The notes beneath the pieces are model-generated. The model did not search any database. It was given only the letters and a program-made list of their open reading frames with translations, and had not been told where the DNA came from. The position numbers and the translations under genes were made by a program. Source: Phytohabitans aurantiacus (GTDB taxonomy: Bacteria > Actinomycetota > Actinomycetes > Mycobacteriales > Micromonosporaceae). Taken from it: a stretch of DNA of 64,000 bases. The stretch spans positions 127,494-191,493 of the forward strand of contig NZ_BSDI01000029.1 of assembly GCF_027923225.1 (NCBI RefSeq). The letters are read 5' to 3'. Positions 53,301-60,454 of the stretch are shown here, one piece after another; the stretch's first letter is position 1; each line of letters starts with the position of its first letter.

Positions 53301-54998
53301 TCGACGGTCACCCGCGACGGCATCGGCGAGGAGAGCATCGCCTGGGACGCGGTCGCCTTCGAACGGGCGAGTACGCCGGTGGCCCAGTACGTGGCGATGG
53401 GTGACTCGTACAGCTCCGGCGAGGGCATCGACTACTACCTGCCGGACAGCGACCACAAGCGCGACGGCAACGACAAGAACGCCTGCCACCGGTCGATCCG
53501 CGCCTACCCCTACCACGTGAAGCTGCCGGGGAGCAGCGCGACGATCGAGCAGGAGGCGGCCGCCGGGCGCGCGTCGTTCGGGTTCATCGCCTGCTCGGGG
53601 GCGAACACGACAAGCGTGACGGAGACCGCGGTCAACTCACCGCCGGCCGTGACGGACCAGGCCGGATACACCGACTGGGGCCGGGCCGACCACCGGTTCG
53701 GCGAGCTGCCACAAGTCGACCAGGGCTGGTTGGACGTGGACACCACCCACGTGACGATCTCCATCGGCGGCAACGACGCGCGCTTCGCCGACGTGATGCA
53801 CGGCTGCATGGTCGTCAACCCCTTGAACGGGTGTTACGGCGCCGACCATCGCCTGACCCGGCGCTCCAACGGTGCCGTCGATCCGTCGGCGTTGAGAACC
53901 TTCGAGATGACGGTCATCCTCAATTTGCTGCCGGCCAAGCTGAAAGCGGCCTACCGCGCGATACACGAAAAGGCGCCCAACGCGCAGATCGTCGTGGTCG
54001 GCTATCCGCAACTGTTCCCGGACCATCCATGGCAGACGTGCCAGAGCGTGAGCCCGACGACCCAGCGTCTGCTGAACAACTTCAGCGGCATGCTCGGCCT
54101 GATCACCGCCGACGCGGTCGCCGATCTCGCGCTCGGGGGCATGAACATCAAGTACGTCGACCCGACGGACACCTGGCGCAACGGCGGCGGTGCGACCTCG
54201 CGCTGGGCGTGCCCCACCGGTTCGGCCGGCTCGTGGACCAACATGGTCATCGCCGTCGCGGAACCGTGGAGCGGCCGGGAGATCCCGGGCGCGGGCAGCT
54301 TCCACCCCAAGGAGGCCGGGCACGCCGCGCTGGGCGTGCTAGCCAGCGTCGCCTTGATGGAGCCCAGTTCGGTCTCCACGGTCGCCACCTACTTCCAGAG
54401 CAGGGCCGCGACACGCGGCATCACACTGTCGCCGTCCCAGGCCACCTATGCGGCCGAACGATGTCTTGAGCTGACCCGGATCGGTGGTGTCGGGGGAGAC
54501 CCGTGCATGACCCTGCCGGTGTTCTTCCCCTCGGTGACCGATGCCGGTGACGCGGCCGTCAACGACAACGAAGGTCTCCAGCAGAATCCACTGTGGGTCC
54601 TGCTGCGCCGCGCCAAGAACGACGAGATGGCGAAGATCCTGCCGAGCAGAAACTGGTACACGCAACAGGGCCGGCAGCCCAACGGGTGCTCCCGAAATCC
54701 AAAACCCTCCCCCACCCACCAGTGCGATGAGTATCCCTACTACTCCAGCGAGCTCGCCGGCAGGTGGGACGAGTTCAACCACGACCTCTCACCGGTGAGC
54801 ACCACCCTCAAATGGGTGGACGAGGTGCCCAACGGCAGGGAGGGCAACGTGCTGGGCGCGATGTACGGCTCATGCGACATCACCAGCGCTACCTACGACA
54901 GCACCACGAAGGAGAAGACGGCACCCGGCGGCCGGTTCCTCACCATCCCGCTGGTGCTCAGCACCTCCCCGGAGACACTGTTCATCTGCCCACCCTGA
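50367..54998 (+). CDS. Giant secreted multidomain protein: transglycosylase-like, golvesin-like and SGNH hydrolase domains
   Basis: A 1543-residue secreted protein. After a Sec signal (STIAVVAVGATVVAVALSPP) come a propeller-like region (about 50-400) and a lytic-transglycosylase-like domain near residues 500-660 with MLGILAQESNMWQAP (candidate catalytic Glu) and CGYGVAQVTDRM. A golvesin-C-terminal-like beta domain follows (about 870-1000; GWYKVKVAVPDH). Then an SGNH/GDSL hydrolase has block I GDSYSSGEG (near 1011), block III GGNDARF (near 1133) and block V HPKEAGHAALG (near 1312). It thus joins a probable peptidoglycan-cleaving domain with an esterase, which might deacetylate glycans. It stands alone. 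Confidence 0.85.
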   Translation: MATSRLRRRLRSTIAVVAVGATVVAVALSPPAAQARALDPGGGASKVAAPPSDTVDPKERDRVLAPGWHKSDDLVWTTSGDSTGLHVLVATARGGYGWKTVASLAEPGFDADLWIGNACITGSGRRLVVVYGPRTFTNDPDLFDRGGFTAVVDLHSGAVKKLPVQSSLAYFNPGCGTGERAVLSQYGGKRIDDPKVKGVHSRLITVDAAKGTIGKPLLLPTELSSPVPVGDAVVAAGAGRLVRVDGRGRMQGLVPTRGTAFRLAADRDGGVVFLDRQGESVRVRRTMPRANATPATLAEGGLTSVGLATGTAGQVFLTGAATNVTALPGTVRRLDVPNSSTVSTTGALALTRVAWAGQADPRVPVDTGGAARTLDIEARSVARKANLTFRVSPDASQSGAAAGSARSTHPNLNAAKKSGSAARVQGSPTDPVEGTDERYCSVPRNDPRNQAMQPKPRQVEWAVDQVITRSLTVSRPANWKNLGMPPYSPMSYFPPVDLIGGGRVPAQVMLGILAQESNMWQAPGFVLPGATGNPLIGNFYGRDIYNVDSSDDWNINWADADCGYGVAQVTDRMRLAGKEKPDEQPSHPYNMQRAVALDFVTNIAAGVQILQNKWNQVRAAGITVNNGDPLKIENWFMAAWAYNTGFYPNLGNGEPWGVGWANNPINPRYDPQRKAFLDTTYEDARTPQKWPYPEKIMGWAGHPVEINESPTTLVRGYNAAWWPGGDVQGPINRTAVKPPLNLFCDQSNHCVPGMKVEPDAPGMEEEPPGPCLHTDDHDRFDLRCWYHQSVQWKGGPGTTCGTCGNESVRFDPGYAYQDDGVSYPPNCGTMPSTWLIIDDQLDGTPSVRPDCARTFSNAGSFGFEFAPDGSGNYPSKVDLHQIGGGFSGHFFFGRTRTSAMHGGRLRVNGTWRLSNPISGWYKVKVAVPDHRAFTRQADYVINLGNGVTRHRVIGQVRKANTWVDLGLFNFNGRGSVSLSTVTRDGIGEESIAWDAVAFERASTPVAQYVAMGDSYSSGEGIDYYLPDSDHKRDGNDKNACHRSIRAYPYHVKLPGSSATIEQEAAAGRASFGFIACSGANTTSVTETAVNSPPAVTDQAGYTDWGRADHRFGELPQVDQGWLDVDTTHVTISIGGNDARFADVMHGCMVVNPLNGCYGADHRLTRRSNGAVDPSALRTFEMTVILNLLPAKLKAAYRAIHEKAPNAQIVVVGYPQLFPDHPWQTCQSVSPTTQRLLNNFSGMLGLITADAVADLALGGMNIKYVDPTDTWRNGGGATSRWACPTGSAGSWTNMVIAVAEPWSGREIPGAGSFHPKEAGHAALGVLASVALMEPSSVSTVATYFQSRAATRGITLSPSQATYAAERCLELTRIGGVGGDPCMTLPVFFPSVTDAGDAAVNDNEGLQQNPLWVLLRRAKNDEMAKILPSRNWYTQQGRQPNGCSRNPKPSPTHQCDEYPYYSSELAGRWDEFNHDLSPVSTTLKWVDEVPNGREGNVLGAMYGSCDITSATYDSTTKEKTAPGGRFLTIPLVLSTSPETLFICPP

Positions 54999-55106
54999 TC
55001 TCACTGATCTTGCGCGATCCAGAAATCCGACGACACGGAATGGATACAGGGGTGGCGGGCACCCGGGAAGATGAGATTCGATGCCTTGTCACGGGGGTGA
55101 TGACGC

Positions 55107-56165
55107 ATGGTGCTTGGGGCAGGGACGGTCGTCGTCGGTGCCGCCGTACCGTCACTGGTGTCCTGCGGCCTGTCACCCGACGCCGACCTGGTCTACCGGA
55201 CCCTTGTCACGTTCGGCGCCGGGTGCGCGGTGGAGCTGGCTCGGGGGCTCGGACTGCCACGCCGGCGGGTCCTCGACGCGCTCGACGAGCTGGCCGATCG
55301 GAACGCGGCGTCTCTGGCGCCGGCGGCCCGCCCGGAGACAGCCGTGTGGCGCGCTCATCCGCCGGCCACGGTCGTGCCCGCGCTGCGCCACAGCCGGGCA
55401 CGGCCACAGGCGCGGGCCAGCGCGGCCCCGAGCCGCCCCGACCGCGTCCTGCCGGAGCTGGTCAGCCTCGCGCTGGGCGAGGGACTGCGCCACCTACCCA
55501 CCCGGGCCGCCGCCCGGACCCGGATGGCTGAGCTGGTCGGGATGACCCGCTGCGAACACCTGGCCATGAACCCCGAGCCCGCGTTCGAACCGCAGGCCAC
55601 CCAGTCAGCCGCCCCACTGGACCGGATCCTGCTCAGCCGCGGGGTGCGGATGCGGGTGCTCGGTGTACACCCGGCCGATCTGGATCCCCTGGCCCCGCAC
55701 GGCCGCCGCCCTCCGGAGAAGATGCCCGACTACCGGCGGATGCCGGCCGTACCGATGAAGCTCATCGTCGTGGACCGCACGGTGGCGCTGTTTCCCGTCG
55801 ACCCTGGCGACTTCGGCCGTGGCTACCTGGAGGTTGCCCAGCGGCCCGTTGTCGACGCGCTGGTATCCCTCTTCGAGCGCAACTGGGACGTCGCGTCCAC
55901 ACCACCCGCGGAGCGGGGCCTGCCACCCCTCAGCCCTCGCGAGTGGGCTCTGGTCTCCCTGCTGGCGGCGGGACACACGGATGAGTCAGCCGCCCGCCAC
56001 CTCCAGGTCAGTTCCCGCTCGGTCACCAACATCCTGCGTGCCCTGATGGATCGGCTCGGCGTGCAGAACCGTTTCCAGCTCGGCCTCGTCCTCGGCGCGC
56101 TGTACGCGGTGCGGCCGCCCTACAGCACGGCCCCGACAACTACCGAAGGGAAGGAGACCCGATGA
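55107..56165 (+). CDS. LuxR-type transcriptional regulator with N-terminal winged-helix region
   Basis: A 352-residue regulator. Residues about 25-80 resemble a winged helix (GCAVELARGLGLPRRRVLDA). The middle is a TrmB-like sensor region with LLSRGVRMRVLGVHPAD. The C-terminus is a LuxR helix-turn-helix (LSPREWALVSLLAAGHTDES, then SSRSVTNILRALMDRLGV). Proteins of this plan are common in actinobacteria and are distinct from response regulators. The stop overlaps the start of the next gene (ATGA at 56162-56165), so it is coupled to a small secreted protein. The start could also be the GTG one codon downstream. Confidence 0.85.
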   Translation: MVLGAGTVVVGAAVPSLVSCGLSPDADLVYRTLVTFGAGCAVELARGLGLPRRRVLDALDELADRNAASLAPAARPETAVWRAHPPATVVPALRHSRARPQARASAAPSRPDRVLPELVSLALGEGLRHLPTRAAARTRMAELVGMTRCEHLAMNPEPAFEPQATQSAAPLDRILLSRGVRMRVLGVHPADLDPLAPHGRRPPEKMPDYRRMPAVPMKLIVVDRTVALFPVDPGDFGRGYLEVAQRPVVDALVSLFERNWDVASTPPAERGLPPLSPREWALVSLLAAGHTDESAARHLQVSSRSVTNILRALMDRLGVQNRFQLGLVLGALYAVRPPYSTAPTTTEGKETR

Positions 56166-56764
56166 AGAGGTTCATCCGGGCGGTTATCAGCGGCGCCGCC
56201 GGTCTGCTGCTGGTCGTCGCCGGCCCCGTCACGGCGGCGGTCGGTGACGAGCTGTGGCCAGACACCGCCGCCTGCGCCGTCGGCGAGTTCACCGCTGTGG
56301 TCGTCGGGCCACCTGACGAGTTTGGGCCGGTCCTGGAGCTGCGCGGCCGGGTGGGACCGTGCCCGAAGTCCGAAAAGGACCCTGACCCACGGGTCAGCGG
56401 CCGGTTCGGGTTCGCATACGTGGGCTGGACGACGGTGATGTCACCGGGGCAGCAGCTGCCGCCCGTGGTGCCAGCCGGTCGGCTGTACGACAAGAAGCTG
56501 CGGCCGTACAAGGCGGCGACCGAGCCGACAGAGTTCGCCGGGCACTTCAACTTCGACGCGGCCGAGTCCGTCGGCGACGGGGCGGCGGCGGCGATCTGCC
56601 TCGTCCGCGACACCACCACCCGACTCGCCTGCCTGATAGTCGAGCTGGGTGACGACACGCCGACGGTGACACCGGTGCCGGTGACAGACCCACGCGTGCG
56701 GGTCCAGATAACCGTGCTCCCGGGCGGCAGCAACACCTGGCCCAACTGCGGCACCTGCCTATAG
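56162..56764 (+). CDS. Small secreted protein of unknown function
   Basis: A 200-residue protein with a Sec signal (MKRFIRAVISGAAGLLLVVA, cleavage near VTAAVGDE). It has two cysteine pairs, one early (AACAVGEF, GPCPKSEK) and one late (AAICLV, LACLIV), plus a C-terminal NCGTCL, so disulfide bonds are likely. No domain is recognised. It overlaps the LuxR gene by four bases and is presumably its co-expressed product. Similar LuxR-plus-secreted-protein pairs occur in actinobacteria, but I cannot name this one. Confidence 0.75.
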   Translation: MKRFIRAVISGAAGLLLVVAGPVTAAVGDELWPDTAACAVGEFTAVVVGPPDEFGPVLELRGRVGPCPKSEKDPDPRVSGRFGFAYVGWTTVMSPGQQLPPVVPAGRLYDKKLRPYKAATEPTEFAGHFNFDAAESVGDGAAAAICLVRDTTTRLACLIVELGDDTPTVTPVPVTDPRVRVQITVLPGGSNTWPNCGTCL

Positions 56765-56810
56765 CCAGCGCCACCCCGCCCGCGACAGCACGTAGCCCCG
56801 CCCTGCACGC

Positions 56811-57009
56811 CGATCAAGGGCAAATGCACGCGCTTTGATCTCTAAACCGCGTGCATTCGCCCTTGATCCACGCACATGGCCTTGATCGACGACTCTTTGC
56901 GGGACAAGGGCAAGCCCAAGACCAGGACCGAAATCCGAGCTACCGCGACGCCCGCCGCGCGCAAGACCGCAGCTCCCGCGGCCTCACCCACCGCGCACCC
57001 ACAACCCAC
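56811..57009 (-). repeat. Dispersed ~200-bp repeat, long copy B, inverted
   Basis: The minus strand matches the repeat at 38855-39053 almost throughout, including the GGTGAGGCCGCGGGAGC start, the GTCGCGGTAGCTC and GGGCTTGCCCTTG parts and the end hairpin. The hairpin arms here are 56812-56832 and 56848-56868 (21 bases). Compared with copy A, one C-G pair has become T-A, and the G-T wobble is kept on the same sense strand. Confidence 0.87.
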
Positions 57010-57055
57010 GCGGGCGAAGCAACAAAATCCCTGATACTGCGGCTTCCGGATGCCG

Positions 57056-57090
57056 CTGAGGCGACAAAAACAGGGTTTTTGTCGCCTCAG
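57056..57090. terminator. Strong perfect hairpin in the intergenic island
   Basis: Perfect 16-base arms (57056-57071 CTGAGGCGACAAAAAC and 57075-57090) enclose a three-base loop. It has an unusual A/T-rich inner stem for this genome. It could act as a terminator on either strand, but no gene ends directly beside it: the nearest stop on the plus strand is at 56764. Confidence 0.7.
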
Positions 57091-57140
57091 CCATGGCCGG
57101 ATGGCGAGGCGGCGACGAGCGGAGAGCGTGACTACACGCG

Positions 57141-57197
57141 GAGGGTGAGGCCGCGGGAGCAACGGCATGGACCACGACGAACGTCGCGGCAGCCCGC
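57141..57197 (+). repeat. Dispersed repeat, partial copy C
   Basis: GGTGAGGCCGCGGGAGCAAC and the following ACGACGAACGTCGCGGCAGC match the first 60 bases of the long copies, with several changes. It stops before the hairpin module and is oriented opposite to copy B, 130 bases away. Confidence 0.75.
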
Positions 57198-57244
57198 AGA
57201 TTGATGCCGCTGACGCCGATGCCGGGGGCGGATTTGTCAGTTCA

Positions 57245-57292
57245 TTGACATTTGTGGAAGTGACTCGTAAGCTCGCTGGAAAGCGCTTTCCA
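57245..57292 (+). promoter_or_regulatory. Pectate lyase promoter with a LacI-family operator
   Basis: TTGACA (57245-57250), a 17-base spacer and TAAGCT (57268-57273) make a sigma-70-like promoter. Immediately after lies the perfect 16-base palindrome TGGAAAGCGCTTTCCA (57277-57292), the shape of a LacI-family sugar-repressor site, with the central CG expected for that family. It would cover the transcription start, so repression in the absence of a pectin-derived sugar is likely. Confidence 0.8.
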
Positions 57293-57350
57293 AGATGCTT
57301 GGGGGTCTGCCACCCCGACTGTGTCACAGTCCGGAAGGGCGGGACCCATC

Positions 57351-58346
57351 ATGCTCAGACGACGCTTCATCGCGCTCCTCGCAGGCGTGTTCACCGCCGT
57401 GCTCGCCGGCTCCGTCGGCGGCGTGCGGGCCGCCGCAAGCGACGACATCCAGGTGATGGCCGATACGGCAGACGGCTATGCGAGCGTCTCCGCGCTCGGC
57501 ATCAACGGCACCACCGGCGGCGCCGCGGGCCCCACCGTCACAGTCACCACCAGCGCACAGTTGGCCCAGTACGCCGGCGCGAACACCCCGTACACGATCC
57601 TGATCTCCGGCCGGATCCAGGTCAGCGGCATGGTGCGGGTGGTGGCCAACAAGTCGATTCTCGGCGTCGGGGCCACTGCGGAGATTACCGGTGGCGGTCT
57701 GGTGCTCGGCAGCACCACCCGACCCGGCAACAATGTCATCATCCGCAACATCGCGTTCCGTAACGCGTCTGACGATTCTGTCAGTGTCCACAATGGTGCG
57801 CACCACGTGTGGATCGACCACAACGACTTCTACCCGGCGTACGACGGATCGGTCGACGTCAAGCACAAGTCGACATTCGTCACGGTGTCGTGGAACCGGT
57901 TCCATGGCACCGACAAGAGCATGCTGCTGGGTCACTCAGACACGCACACCGCCGACATCGGCTACCTGAAGGTCACCTATCACCACAACCTGTTCGACGG
58001 TTCCACGCAGCGGCATCCGCGCGTGCGGTTCGGCGACCCGGTGCACGTCTACAACAACTACTACCGGGGCGTCGGCTCGTATGGCGTCGCGTCGACCGAG
58101 AACGCCGGCGTGCTGGTGGAGGCCAACTACTTCGAGGACACCGCCTTCCCCTGCCACTCCGCCAGCGGCTATGCCGAGTCGGCACCGGGCCGGCTGGTCC
58201 AGCGCGGCAACGCGTTTGTACGCTCCGGTGCCTGCGAGACCGGAGGCACGGTCGGTGAGCCGAGCGCCTATTATTCCTACCGGGCAGACAGCGCCGCATC
58301 CGTGCCGTCGCTGGTCACGGCGGGTGCCGGCGTCGGCAAGATCTGA
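57351..58346 (+). CDS. Secreted pectate lyase (polysaccharide lyase family 1)
   Basis: A 331-residue secreted enzyme that cleaves polygalacturonate by beta-elimination. A signal peptide (RRRFIALLAGVFTAVLAG; the RRRF could also be Tat) precedes a right-handed parallel beta-helix. PL1 motifs are HHVWIDHNDFYPAYDGSVDV (calcium-site Asp residues), VTVSWNRFHGTDKSMLLGHS and RHPRVRFG, which holds the catalytic Arg. ATG 57351 is chosen because AAGGGCGGG precedes it and the signal begins there. The promoter and operator at 57245-57292 indicate sugar-controlled expression. Together with the other secreted enzymes it suggests growth on plant debris. Confidence 0.94.
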   Translation: MLRRRFIALLAGVFTAVLAGSVGGVRAAASDDIQVMADTADGYASVSALGINGTTGGAAGPTVTVTTSAQLAQYAGANTPYTILISGRIQVSGMVRVVANKSILGVGATAEITGGGLVLGSTTRPGNNVIIRNIAFRNASDDSVSVHNGAHHVWIDHNDFYPAYDGSVDVKHKSTFVTVSWNRFHGTDKSMLLGHSDTHTADIGYLKVTYHHNLFDGSTQRHPRVRFGDPVHVYNNYYRGVGSYGVASTENAGVLVEANYFEDTAFPCHSASGYAESAPGRLVQRGNAFVRSGACETGGTVGEPSAYYSYRADSAASVPSLVTAGAGVGKI

Positions 58347-58447
58347 GCCGGCACCGCCCGCGCCACGTCGCCACGATCGATGCCGTGCTTCCACACGCGT
58401 CGTAATTCGCGTTGCGGGGTGGCGCGGGCGCGCCGACCATCTGGTGT

Positions 58448-58927
58448 ATGGAGCCTGTCGTTCAGTGGGTACGCACGTCTTGGACCAAGCGGTCCCGCGG
58501 CGGCGACGCCGCTGCCCGCCGCAACGCTGTTCCGTTCGCCTTCCACCTGCCGGCGGCCGGTGCGCCGCTCATTCACCAGGTTTTCATGCATGAGCACGAA
58601 GGCTTCAGGCCACACGGCGAAACCCGAGCGGAGCTGCCCGCCGCTGACCAGGTGGAGCTGCGGCAGGTCGGCGAGCGGCTACGCGTCCAGCTCGTACCCG
58701 ACGCCTCGATGATGCCGCGCCGAAACCGCCGCCCTCCGGTCATCTACCTGCGTCGCGGCGAGTGGGTGCGGTGGCAGATCAACTACCGTTCGTCGGGCAC
58801 CTGTCCATGCGGGCACGAATGGTCGTACCGGCTCGACACGCTGAGCCTCGCCCACGGCGAGATCGCGACCGACGCGTTCCTGGCTCAGCCGCCGTACGCG
58901 GTCGACGAGCGTGCCTACCTCCGGTAG
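58448..58927 (+). CDS. Hypothetical protein with CxCGHEW motif
   Basis: A 159-residue cytosolic protein with no signal peptide. RVQLVPDASMMPRRNRRPPV and VIYLRRGEWVRWQINYR precede the motif CPCGHEWSY, a possible metal site. The C-terminus reads HGEIATDAFLAQPPYAVDER. I do not recognise the family. Codon use looks fully coding. No ribosome site is obvious before ATG 58448. Confidence 0.65.
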   Translation: MEPVVQWVRTSWTKRSRGGDAAARRNAVPFAFHLPAAGAPLIHQVFMHEHEGFRPHGETRAELPAADQVELRQVGERLRVQLVPDASMMPRRNRRPPVIYLRRGEWVRWQINYRSSGTCPCGHEWSYRLDTLSLAHGEIATDAFLAQPPYAVDERAYLR

Positions 58928-59025
58928 AGCCCTCGCCACCGAGATGCGAACGGCTGAGTCGCCCCAGCCGTTCGTCGACGAGCGTCCATGAGACATCCGC
59001 GCGGCGGTGCGCGCCGATTGGTGTA

Positions 59026-60279
59026 TCAGCCGGCGTTGCGGAGAATGACCACGCCGTGGTTGTAATCGGCGATTACGACGTCGGTGCGGCCGTCACCGTT
59101 GACGTCGCCGACCGCTAGGCCGTCGTCGTTGTAGTTGGTCGCGTACGGCACCTCATCGAGTCCTGCCGGGGCCAGGGTGCCGTCGGCTCGTTGCAACAGT
59201 GTGCTCACCCGCTCCCAACCGCCGTGCACGGTGACCACGTCGTTGCGGCCGTCGCCGTCGATGTCCGCCGCTCGGACCGGCTGCGGGATGTCCATGACCG
59301 GGTAGGTCGTGGGTTTGGCCAGCGTGCCGGTGTCGGTCTGCGGGAACACCACCAGTTGCGAGGAAGGACGGTTGCCGCCCTCTGTGACCAACAGGTCGGC
59401 GCGGCCGTCGGCCGTGACGTCGGCGACCTCGACGCTGTTGACGGAAACGTCACGCACCAGCGGCACCTCGCGACGCCAGTAGTCGCCGAGGTTGCGGTAC
59501 ACGGTCACGTAGTAACCGCGGAATCCCACCGCGTCCAAGCGCCCGTCACTGTCGAGGTCACCGACACGCACCACTGTGGTGTTTTCGGTGGTCACCGGCG
59601 ACCTGGTGAACGTCCCGCCGTCGCCCTGGGTGAGCTGCGCGATTCCGGCCCTGCCGGCCACGAGCAGGTCGGCGTCCGCGTCTGCGTCGAGGTCCGCGGC
59701 GGTCACCTGGGACGCGTTCACCGGCGAACCGGCCAGCACGCCCCGGCTCTCGAGGGTGCCAGCGACGCTCTGGGCGAAAATCTCCACTCCGCTGCTCGTG
59801 GCCACGGCGACGTCCAGCCGGCCGTCACCGTTCGTGTCGAGCACGGCGAGCCCGCCGGCGTCCCCGTACGCCATCCGCGTCTGGTACTTGACCTCGGGGC
59901 GCAGCGAACCGTCTGGTCGCTGCGAGTAGACGAACAGCTTGTAGTCATTCTCTTCGTCGAAGTAGTAGCTGGTCGTGAGCAGCACGTCGTTGCGGCCGTC
60001 GCCGGTGACGTCGCCGATCGCGACGTTTTCCGGCCAGGACCCGGTGGTGATCGTCTCCAGCGGCTCGTAGTGCCCAGACATGATCGGCCCCATGAGCAGC
60101 CGATCGCGCGGAGTGTCCTTTGCTGGATCCTTCCGGTGGGTATCGCGGATTGGGGCCCCGGCGCGGTCGACCCGGCGGGTGTCGTCCTCGACTGGCGGCG
60201 CCGCGAGCGCTGTGCTGCTCGCGGCGGCAACGGTGCCGGCCGTAAGGAGGGCAAGGGTAAACGAACGACGTAATGACAT
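59026..60279 (-). CDS. Secreted FG-GAP/VCBS-repeat protein
   Basis: A 417-residue secreted protein. A Sec signal (LRRSFTLALLTAGTVAAASS) is followed by about seven FG-GAP/VCBS units of the form GDVTGDGRNDVLL, DTNGDGRLDVAVA, DLDADADADLLVA and DIDGDGRNDVVTV. The Asp-rich loops bind calcium, and the whole should fold as a seven-bladed integrin-like propeller. There is no catalytic domain, so it is likely a binding or adhesion protein. The start is set by GGGGGAA just upstream of ATG 60279. Confidence 0.9.
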   Translation of the reverse strand: MSLRRSFTLALLTAGTVAAASSTALAAPPVEDDTRRVDRAGAPIRDTHRKDPAKDTPRDRLLMGPIMSGHYEPLETITTGSWPENVAIGDVTGDGRNDVLLTTSYYFDEENDYKLFVYSQRPDGSLRPEVKYQTRMAYGDAGGLAVLDTNGDGRLDVAVATSSGVEIFAQSVAGTLESRGVLAGSPVNASQVTAADLDADADADLLVAGRAGIAQLTQGDGGTFTRSPVTTENTTVVRVGDLDSDGRLDAVGFRGYYVTVYRNLGDYWRREVPLVRDVSVNSVEVADVTADGRADLLVTEGGNRPSSQLVVFPQTDTGTLAKPTTYPVMDIPQPVRAADIDGDGRNDVVTVHGGWERVSTLLQRADGTLAPAGLDEVPYATNYNDDGLAVGDVNGDGRTDVVIADYNHGVVILRNAG

Positions 60280-60454
60280 GCTTCCCCCGTTGCTGTCTGT
60301 CGTGCGGTGTCTCGGCGGGCGACGATGACCGCCCAGTAGCGACATTGGTCAATGTGCCGCAAGAATGTGTCTACACTGTCCTGTCCGGACGGTCAATACA
60401 CCAAGCTGACGCCGTGACTAGCCGCGCTGGTCAACTGTCCAGGATGGCCACTCA

